From the NCBI RefSeq assembly GCF_016464015.1, contig NZ_JACDXT010000019.1, forward strand, positions 1-64,000: 64,000 bases of DNA, read 5' to 3'. Source of the stretch: Psychrobacter sp. bablab_jr014. Its GTDB lineage: Bacteria; Pseudomonadota; Gammaproteobacteria; Pseudomonadales; Moraxellaceae. Under the pieces are notes generated by a model, which ran no database searches, was not told the origin of the DNA, and saw nothing but the letters and a program-made list of their open reading frames with translations. This document shows, piece by piece, positions 56,689 through 64,000 of this stretch; positions within the stretch are counted from its first letter, which is position 1, and each line of letters opens with the position of its first letter. The translations under genes were made by a program, and so were the position numbers.

Positions 56689-57552
56689 ATGGAACGCAAT
56701 GGTTCATTCCCAGTTCAGCAGTGGCAACAATATATAGAAAAAGAAATTGGATTTGTGCTGCCAAATGAGCAGCAGCAATGGTTGATAAATGCTGTGAGTC
56801 AGACCGCCAGTAGCTATACATTGTCTTTGAACGATTTATGGCAAAAGTTGCCCACACATCCCGAGCTGCGTCAACAACTGATTGACAGTGTACTGATACC
56901 CGAAAGCCGTTTCTTTCGTCACTTGCCTTCTATTCAGTTTATTACAAAAGCAGCCATTTCTGCAGAAAAACAGTCTACGAAGTCAGGAAAAAAACCGCCT
57001 TTTAGAATTTGGAGTGTGGGTTGTGCAGCAGGACAGGAGGTTTGGTCCCTAGCCATGAATTTGGCTGCTAAAAATCTATACAATTATCACATATTGGGTA
57101 CAGATGTCAGTCAAACTGCCTTGGCTCAAGCACGAAAAGCGGAGTATGAAGGACGTCAGCAACACCTTATCCCACATGAGTGTCAGCAGTTTATCCACCC
57201 TATGCCCTCTTTTTCGACCGACAATCATGTGACCACAGGTACGCCATTGTCAACAGAACCATCACGCTGGTATGTCAATCGTGTTTTAAGGGATAAGGTG
57301 GATTTTGTTTGGCACAATATTTTTACCAAAGAAATGCCCACAACGCATTTACAGCAAGTGATTACTTGCCAAAATATGCTGATTTATTTTCGCCAGTTTG
57401 ATCAACGCGATATTTTAAATCGTTTGGCAGCACAATGCGCAGTTGGCGGCTACTTGATTCTAGCACCAGGCGAAGGCCTTAGTTGGCGCCCAAAGAATAT
57501 GAGCCGCGTGAAACATGTACAGATCAACGGCTGGCAGAAAATACGCGCATGA
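56689..57552 (+). CDS. pilK: CheR-type methyltransferase PilK
   Basis: A 287-residue protein transferring methyl groups from S-adenosylmethionine to glutamates of PilJ. An N-terminal helical domain with PESRFFRHLPSI is followed by the SAM-binding fold: RIWSVGCAAGQEVWSLAMNL, HILGTDVSQTALAQARKAEY and CQNMLIYF. I start at ATG 56689 with AAAGG upstream; a GTG at 56596 would add 31 residues without family similarity. No methylesterase (chpB-like) gene is in the window. Confidence 0.9.
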   Translation: MERNGSFPVQQWQQYIEKEIGFVLPNEQQQWLINAVSQTASSYTLSLNDLWQKLPTHPELRQQLIDSVLIPESRFFRHLPSIQFITKAAISAEKQSTKSGKKPPFRIWSVGCAAGQEVWSLAMNLAAKNLYNYHILGTDVSQTALAQARKAEYEGRQQHLIPHECQQFIHPMPSFSTDNHVTTGTPLSTEPSRWYVNRVLRDKVDFVWHNIFTKEMPTTHLQQVITCQNMLIYFRQFDQRDILNRLAAQCAVGGYLILAPGEGLSWRPKNMSRVKHVQINGWQKIRA

Positions 57553-57683
57553 CCACGGCAATAGATAACTGATAACATCCGCCCATGATTGGGCTACTAG
57601 ACAATGTGGCTAGCATTATTTAAAAAACAGGTTCTGTCTTTTAGTGATGTTTGGACAGATGATAAACGAGTTAGGACAATCCT

Positions 57684-60600
57684 ATGATGAACCAGCCCAA
57701 TGAAATGGTGACGCTAGAATGGCTATGGCCACTCCTAAATCAGCAGTTGAATGAACTGTCTGAAGGCTGGCTCAAAGATACACATGGCGTTGATATTGAG
57801 CCATGGGCTCAATGCTATCATGATATTGATGGTACGCTGGTTATGGCGCGTCTGCCAGATTTGGCCAGCTTAGCGGCCGCACTTAGCGTATTGGTTGCAG
57901 CTTATGCGCATCAACCAATGAATGATTTGGTGTTAAGACAAGCCATTTTCGCTCATCAATTATTACAAAGTGAACTGCTCGCTTATATACAAAAAGGCAG
58001 CTACCGTGCCTCTTTAATCTATAAAACAATTCATGAATTACTCACATTGGTACAAGGCGTTTCTGCCCAAGATGCCAATACGGCCGCAGTCGTTGATTCA
58101 CGGGTGCAGCAACTGAGCGCTCGTATGAGTCCGCCAGATAGCTCTAAAAATTCGTCTAGTGCTTTGCCTGTGGTGCTGCCTGAATTACCGTATCAGACCC
58201 TACTTAGTACTTGGGAGCAGCAAACTCAAGAGTTGCGCACGCAGAATGTCAATCACAGTGACGCTTTACCTAAGCTGCAAGATGTCAGTCATCATCTATC
58301 TCAAGAGGTTTTGGTAGCAGCACATCAACGACTTTGGTATGTGGCAAATATTTGGTTGAGTAACGTGGCGCAAAATGAGATACCAACGCCTGAGCGCTAC
58401 ACAGAGATTTTGGCAGAACTTGAGCATATTCTTGCCGCTTATACCAAGCACCAAAACGGTAGCCGCTTATGCGCTGTGAGCGAGGAGCGCATTGAGGGTG
58501 TTATCGCTGATATGTACCTCATGCTCAATCGTATGAGCGTATTGGATGATGATGCCCACCGCTTAATTGATCAGTCTCTTGATGCAAAAACCATATCTGG
58601 TGATTTTTTAACCCGTACTTTGAGTGATATTGAAGCGATTATTTTCACGTTAGATAAGCCACTGACCTTAATTGAGCCGCTGCGCCGTGTTAAGGAGAGA
58701 TTCCGCGCCCGCGGCTGGAAACTCTATGAAGCACAGATGGCGCAGGTCTTAACCGAGGTTGAAGAAAACGCTCACTCAGAAAGAGACTTTGCGCAAGTAC
58801 AATGGCAGATTGAGCGTCAATTACAAGAGCTATATAGTGCAGTGTATCACACCGACCAAACCATTCGCACCAAGATAGGTCAAGCGCCGTCATTGACAGC
58901 TCAAGAGTCCGTGGCCGCAGAAGATATGTCCGAAGTGACGGCGATTGATGAAGATGCTTTACGTGAGCTGCGTATTTTGGTTGAGAGTGTCAAGCATCAT
59001 TTTAATGACTATGTGCAACGTCATCGCACACAGCTACTGCCACCAATGGAGACGTTTACCCAAATCTCACATGCGTTTGATGATATGGGATTGTCTGATG
59101 TGCGCACTGTCATGGACAACATGGCCACATTGTTTGCACAAATTATAGCCAATGACTTACATACCTTAAGCTGGAAGCTGAACCAGTCGCTCGCTGAAGG
59201 CTTGTCTGCTATTGAGCTGCTTTTGGACTATTTGGCGCAACAAGTTTTTGATGAACCGCTATTGTTGCAGGCGGCCAGCTATATTGATGAGGCTCATCGC
59301 CAGCTTGATGAGTTGATCACACGCCCGATTGATGCCAATGATACTGCGCGTTATAACCAAGGCGCCTATGGTAAGCCGCAAGAGGCAAGTAGCGATGTGG
59401 TGCGTTACGATGACAGTGGTGAGATTGCACCTGATACAGACGCTGTCCAATCAGACAAGGTGGAGCCAGCAGACATAGAGTCAAAAGAAGCAAGTACTCA
59501 TGATGAGACAGAAGCAGCTGATAGCGCTAACGTGGTAGGTGCTGCCCGCAATGAGACATCTGAGTCAGCAGAGAGTGAGCTACTACAAGCCGCCCGTACC
59601 AAAACCAAGCATGATGACTTTGATATCGACGAAGAGATACGCGAAATCTTTATCGAAGAGGTTGAAGAGGTGCTTGAGACACTCGAAGCAACTTTGCCAA
59701 GCTGGCAACACGATCCTCAAGATTTCAGCCCATTGACAGAAATACGCCGTAGCTTTCATACCCTTAAAGGCTCAGGGCGTATGGTCGGTGCGTTTGGTAT
59801 TAGTGAAATGGCGTGGGCGGTCGAAAACCTATTAAATCGTGTTTTGGATAAAACCATTGACGTGACTACAGAGGTCGCCACTGTGGTTGGTGACGCTGCG
59901 CAAGCCACCAAGGTGCTGGTTGCTGATTTTGCAGCAGAGGAAACACCGAGTATAGATACTGCGGTGCTTATATTGCATTGTGACAACATATTAGCCCATC
60001 GTGCATATCATGATGGCTTGTCCTCTGAGGTAGCGTCTACTGATACAGTAGTCGATGCTGATGCAAATACAAATGCTGCCGTTAGCGCGCCTGTGGTGGA
60101 ACCCATTGAGATTACAGGTGTTGCAGAGCAGGACGAATACGATACCCAGACTGCGGTTGCACCTGTAGCCAGTGTTCATGAGTCAGAATCAGTGATGCAG
60201 TCAGTCCCTGACATACCAGTAGCACTATTGCCTTTTATTGCTGAAGTAGATTTACCCAAAGACAGTGACGATGCTGACCCTGATATTAAAGAGATTTTTA
60301 TTGAAGAGGCTGAAGAAGTCTTAGAAGAAATCGTACCATTATATCAGCAGTGGCAACAAAATCCTGAAGCTTTAGATACGCTAAAAGACATTCGCCGAGG
60401 TTTTCATACGCTCAAAGGCTCAGGAAGAATGGTAGGCGCTCACCATACAGCCGAGCTTGCATGGGCGATTGAGAATATGCTAAATCGCATACTGGATCGT
60501 ACCATCGCTGCTTCAGCCGATACCGTAGCGCTGGTTGGTGATGTGCTAGATGCCTATCCTGAATTGATTACTATTTTTGCCGAGCAGCATCAAGATTACC

Positions 60601-63600
60601 CTGAAATGATGACGCTTTGGGTTGCATGTGCGCAGGCTTATAGCAAACAGCTTGGCGATGCCTTTAGCTATCGTGAGCTACAATCAGATCAAGTATCTGA
60701 TGATGCAAATAATGAGACCACATCCACAGAAGCACCGCTACTCGATAAAGCCTTACAAAGTATTTATTCCGCCAATGAGCTTATCGTCGATACCTCGGCC
60801 GTTGAGCCGATTGCCGATGAGGACGAGCTTGAGTTTTGTCAGATATTTATTGATGAAGCAAAATCATTGTTACACATTATTGATGAATTTATTGATACCC
60901 ATCAGCAAGACGCAGAAGCTGAAGTCAGTGATGAGTTGGTGCGTGCTTTTCATACCCTACGCGGTGCATCAGGATCAAACACATTAAGCGCTATCAGTGA
61001 TGTTAGTGCCATGATTGAAAAGAGTTTAGAGCAACTACAGCAGCACGATACACCTATTAGAGTGCAGCATTTACAAGCCCTGCAGCAGGCAAGTGTGCTG
61101 ATTAATAACTACCTAAATGCTTATGAAGACAGTATGCGAATGCAGAGTCTGCCAGAGCCAGTATCGTCAGATCAGCAGAACGACATATCCTATTTACAAG
61201 GACTGTTAGAGAAATCAGAACCACAATCTGTAATGCCTATTGATTTAAATGTTGCTGAGCTGCTAGATATCGGTGTTGATGGTCTGCTTGACGCCGAAAT
61301 GAATCTAGAATCTATCTGCACCACCTATGATGACAATCAGATTCAAGAGTATGCCCAAGCCCAGCAGCATCAGGCGACTGCACTGATGGCGAAAACGACA
61401 AAATCGGTCAAATTTACACGTATTCTCACAGCGCTGAATCAAGCGTACGCGCTGCTTGAACAGCAGCCAGCGATTCGTTTTGAGGCAGATTTTATTCGTC
61501 TGATGAGCAGTGCGCATAAGCAACTTGTAGAGTTGTTTGATGCTTTAGCAGGCAGTATGTCGCTTAAGATAGATAAAGAGATTGTTAGTGCATTAGAAGC
61601 ATGGTTAAACAGCTATGAGGACAGTACATCTGAGCAAGAAGTAGAGGCAGTTACTGCGCCAAGCACTGAATCGGTAGAGGAAGTACCTGCGCCAGATTAT
61701 GCGCCTATCTTTGCAGCGCCAACAGCCCCAGTAGAAAGTACTGAACCATTACCACAAAAGCCTGTGCAAACGATGCCTGCAGAGCAGTCGCTACCTGAAA
61801 CGATTGATACTGATATTGAGCTGCTTGAGATTTTCTTAGAAGAAGCGCAGGAGTTAGACACAGCGGTATCTCAAACGTTTACAGCGTGGCGTGATGATAT
61901 CTATAACACCAATACCTTAAAGGTACTACAGCGTCATTTACACACCATTAAAGGTGGTGCGCGTATGGCGGGTATTCAAAGTATTGGTAACCTTACGCAC
62001 GAAGCAGAAAGTATTTATGAAGCGTTCGTTGAGCAAACCATTGAGCCTACCGATCAATGGTTGACTATCATGCAGATGGTACAAGACACGCTATCATTGC
62101 AAATTGACCATATGGTGCGTTATCAAGAGTCTTTCTTTGCCAAAGAACTGATTGCCCAACTGCAAGAGTTTTTACAGGCAAAAGAGTTGCCTGAGACGGT
62201 CACGCTTGTCTTGCCTGCGCTACAAACTCAAAACTACATCGACGCTGAGCCAGAGATTGACGCAGAAGAAGTGACTGCTGATAGTGACGATAATGACTTG
62301 GTCAGCTTGGATGTGATGATTGACGCGTCATGGCCTAATGGCTTGCCTGATCCTGATATTTTAGACGTGTTCTTAGAAGAAGCGGATGAACTGATTTTAA
62401 GTAGCAATAAATACTTGCAACTGTTTTTAAACAACATCAGTGACTTGGTCGCTTTACAGACACTGCAGCGTAACTTGCATACTATCAAAGGTGGCGCTCG
62501 TATGGTAGACGCCAATGGGGTGGCAGACTTGGCCCACCAAATGGAGTCGGTATACGAAGAGTTGGCCATTCGCCGTCGTCCAGCAACCAAAAAAGTCGCT
62601 CAACTTTTAGTGGCGTGTCATGATTGGTTATCCGATGCCATATTTATTTTAAAGCATAAAATCAATGCACCCATTCCCAGTGCTTTGATTGGTGCCCTAC
62701 AAAAATTTATCAAAAATCCAGACAGCTTAAAAGCAATACCAACTCAGTCATTACAAACGCAGTTGGCAGTTGTCCTTGCCAACCAAAACAAGCAAGCTGC
62801 CATACGCCGCGTTGAAGACATCAGTCGTATGCCTTCAATGACAGGAGCGTTTGATAAAGAACAGCAAAGCAGCAATAACGAGATGATCCGTATCTCAAGC
62901 AATTTGGTTGAGCACATGATTAACCTCTCAGGTGAGTCTGCTATCAACCGTGCGCGCATTGATATGGGTATGAGCAGCTTAACCAACAGTATTGAAGAAA
63001 TGGGTACGACTGTACAGCGCTTGGCCGATCAGCTGCGCCGTATGGAGATTGAGCTTGAAGCACAAATTCTGTCACAGATCGATGATGTCGAACTGATTGA
63101 AAACGAAGGTTTTGACCCACTCGAGATGGATCAATACTCGGCGCTAAATCAGTTGTCCAAGTCGCTTTCTGAGTCGGCGTCGGATTTGCTAGACATCAAC
63201 ACAACGCTGTTAGAAAAAACCCGCGATAACGAAAACCTATTGCTTCAGTTATCACGGACGCAAGCGGAATTGCAAGACGGCTTGATGAACTCCCGAATCG
63301 TACCTTTCTCGCGTCTGGTACCACGTCTTGAGCGTATTGTACGACAGACAGCCAATGAGCTGAACAAATCGGTTGAGTTGATTGTTGATACTGCTGACGA
63401 TGAAATGGACAGAACCATCCTGGAGCGTATTACCTCACCCCTTGAACACATGCTACGTAATGCTGTGGACCATGGTATTGAAAGTCCGCAAGAGCGCTTG
63501 GAGGCAGGTAAAGAGCGCGGGGGTCAGATTCGCTTGGAACTGGCGCGTGAAGGTAGCGAGATGGTCATTCATCTTACTGATGATGGCCGTGGTATTAATG

Positions 63601-64000
63601 TTGAGGCCGTTCGCCAAAAAGCCATTGCTCAAGGCTTGATTGATAGCAATGACCAACTGTCTGACCTTGAAGTCATGCAGTATATCTTTAACGCAGGCCT
63701 GACCACGACCAAAACAGTAACCCAAATCTCAGGGCGCGGTGTCGGTATGGACGTCGTGATTAGCGAGATTCGCCAACTTGGGGGCGTGGTATCCGTCAAC
63801 TCACAACGTGGTCTCGGCTCTCGATTTACCATTCGTGTGCCATTGACCGTTGCTGTATCTGATGCGCTGGTGGTACGCGCCGCGGATCGCTACTATGCTA
63901 TTCCGCTGGTGCATATCGAGCGTGTGATACGTCTTGAGCCTGAGCTGCTATACAGCCACTACCGCTCAGGCAAGTCCACCATGCGCATTGAAGACAACGA
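57684..64000 (+). CDS. chpA: Chemosensory hybrid kinase ChpA, 5' part
   Basis: Open for at least 2,105 codons to the window edge. The N-terminal ~300 residues resemble FimL/ChpA. Five histidine-phosphotransfer motifs follow, at His692 and His908 (FHTLKGSGRMVGA), His1090 (FHTLRGASGSN), His1420 (LHTIKGGARMAGI) and His1599 (LHTIKGGARMVDA), separated by acidic, Glu/Thr/Pro-rich linkers. Next are the dimerisation helices, the ATPase domain (N-box near 1920-1932 MLRNAVDHG, DDGRGI near 1964, SGRGVGMDVV near 2017) and the start of the CheW-like domain. The receiver domain expected in ChpA would lie beyond the window. AGGA precedes the ATG. It phosphorylates PilG and PilH. Confidence 0.93.
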   Translation, partial: MMNQPNEMVTLEWLWPLLNQQLNELSEGWLKDTHGVDIEPWAQCYHDIDGTLVMARLPDLASLAAALSVLVAAYAHQPMNDLVLRQAIFAHQLLQSELLAYIQKGSYRASLIYKTIHELLTLVQGVSAQDANTAAVVDSRVQQLSARMSPPDSSKNSSSALPVVLPELPYQTLLSTWEQQTQELRTQNVNHSDALPKLQDVSHHLSQEVLVAAHQRLWYVANIWLSNVAQNEIPTPERYTEILAELEHILAAYTKHQNGSRLCAVSEERIEGVIADMYLMLNRMSVLDDDAHRLIDQSLDAKTISGDFLTRTLSDIEAIIFTLDKPLTLIEPLRRVKERFRARGWKLYEAQMAQVLTEVEENAHSERDFAQVQWQIERQLQELYSAVYHTDQTIRTKIGQAPSLTAQESVAAEDMSEVTAIDEDALRELRILVESVKHHFNDYVQRHRTQLLPPMETFTQISHAFDDMGLSDVRTVMDNMATLFAQIIANDLHTLSWKLNQSLAEGLSAIELLLDYLAQQVFDEPLLLQAASYIDEAHRQLDELITRPIDANDTARYNQGAYGKPQEASSDVVRYDDSGEIAPDTDAVQSDKVEPADIESKEASTHDETEAADSANVVGAARNETSESAESELLQAARTKTKHDDFDIDEEIREIFIEEVEEVLETLEATLPSWQHDPQDFSPLTEIRRSFHTLKGSGRMVGAFGISEMAWAVENLLNRVLDKTIDVTTEVATVVGDAAQATKVLVADFAAEETPSIDTAVLILHCDNILAHRAYHDGLSSEVASTDTVVDADANTNAAVSAPVVEPIEITGVAEQDEYDTQTAVAPVASVHESESVMQSVPDIPVALLPFIAEVDLPKDSDDADPDIKEIFIEEAEEVLEEIVPLYQQWQQNPEALDTLKDIRRGFHTLKGSGRMVGAHHTAELAWAIENMLNRILDRTIAASADTVALVGDVLDAYPELITIFAEQHQDYPEMMTLWVACAQAYSKQLGDAFSYRELQSDQVSDDANNETTSTEAPLLDKALQSIYSANELIVDTSAVEPIADEDELEFCQIFIDEAKSLLHIIDEFIDTHQQDAEAEVSDELVRAFHTLRGASGSNTLSAISDVSAMIEKSLEQLQQHDTPIRVQHLQALQQASVLINNYLNAYEDSMRMQSLPEPVSSDQQNDISYLQGLLEKSEPQSVMPIDLNVAELLDIGVDGLLDAEMNLESICTTYDDNQIQEYAQAQQHQATALMAKTTKSVKFTRILTALNQAYALLEQQPAIRFEADFIRLMSSAHKQLVELFDALAGSMSLKIDKEIVSALEAWLNSYEDSTSEQEVEAVTAPSTESVEEVPAPDYAPIFAAPTAPVESTEPLPQKPVQTMPAEQSLPETIDTDIELLEIFLEEAQELDTAVSQTFTAWRDDIYNTNTLKVLQRHLHTIKGGARMAGIQSIGNLTHEAESIYEAFVEQTIEPTDQWLTIMQMVQDTLSLQIDHMVRYQESFFAKELIAQLQEFLQAKELPETVTLVLPALQTQNYIDAEPEIDAEEVTADSDDNDLVSLDVMIDASWPNGLPDPDILDVFLEEADELILSSNKYLQLFLNNISDLVALQTLQRNLHTIKGGARMVDANGVADLAHQMESVYEELAIRRRPATKKVAQLLVACHDWLSDAIFILKHKINAPIPSALIGALQKFIKNPDSLKAIPTQSLQTQLAVVLANQNKQAAIRRVEDISRMPSMTGAFDKEQQSSNNEMIRISSNLVEHMINLSGESAINRARIDMGMSSLTNSIEEMGTTVQRLADQLRRMEIELEAQILSQIDDVELIENEGFDPLEMDQYSALNQLSKSLSESASDLLDINTTLLEKTRDNENLLLQLSRTQAELQDGLMNSRIVPFSRLVPRLERIVRQTANELNKSVELIVDTADDEMDRTILERITSPLEHMLRNAVDHGIESPQERLEAGKERGGQIRLELAREGSEMVIHLTDDGRGINVEAVRQKAIAQGLIDSNDQLSDLEVMQYIFNAGLTTTKTVTQISGRGVGMDVVISEIRQLGGVVSVNSQRGLGSRFTIRVPLTVAVSDALVVRAADRYYAIPLVHIERVIRLEPELLYSHYRSGKSTMRIEDN

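Overview
The window looks like chromosomal DNA of a gamma-proteobacterium of the family Moraxellaceae, most probably Psychrobacter. The support is the pilGHIJK-chpA twitching-motility locus, Moraxellaceae-type protein sequences, moderate G+C, and short intergenic repeats that I associate with this genus. The genus is an inference from pattern recognition, since no 16S or other marker gene is present. I saw no rRNA, tRNA, CRISPR array, prophage or complete insertion sequence.

Layout. 1-8.7 kb: a small membrane protein, a DUF368 lipid-carrier transporter, serB divergent from an AhpA/YtjB-like gene, an acidic PA3496-type protein, a UPF0149 protein, two adjacent YbjQ-fold genes and a formate/nitrite-type channel. 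9-15.6 kb: valS, then an accessory stretch with an AT-rich orphan ORF, a thioredoxin-like pseudogene with at least two inactivating lesions, a stand-alone terF and a THI5-like binding protein without signal peptide. 16-31 kb: ybaN, yeiH with a divergent LysR regulator, uspA, an M16C peptidase, two NUDIX enzymes, an overlapping SDR/AGE-epimerase pair, an MpaB-type oxygenase, nhaA and a TSUP exporter. 31-41 kb: a dicarboxylate/amino-acid symporter, fadE, radC divergent from coaBC, a second TSUP gene, an HDAC-family deacetylase and a YbjN-type protein. 41-45 kb: ccmABCDE for cytochrome c heme export, without ccmFGHI. 45-53 kb: an aldo/keto reductase, metNIQ, an OmpR-type two-component system whose kinase has an enlarged ATPase domain, and an orphan RND adaptor lipoprotein. 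53.6 kb to the end: pilG, pilH, pilI, pilJ, pilK and the first ~2,105 codons of chpA, the chemosensory system controlling type IV pili.

The main unexplained layer is intergenic. At least three families of short inverted-repeat elements are scattered through the window. Two of them, about 170 bp and 277 bp, share the terminus GGGCGTGT and are flanked by TA on both sides, as expected for non-autonomous IS630/Tc1-type elements. They lie inside the metNIQ operon, between a gene and its terminator, and in two cases their terminal TA-G forms the TAG stop codon of the neighbouring gene. Other points worth attention are a ten-unit in-frame Asp-His hexanucleotide repeat inside coaBC, the kinase insertion, the broken thioredoxin-like gene, and a strong orphan hairpin between metQ and the aldo/keto reductase gene.

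Promoters were not called, because no -35/-10 pair was convincing by eye. Start codons were moved from the longest ORF wherever a clear ribosome binding site or family alignment favoured a later ATG.
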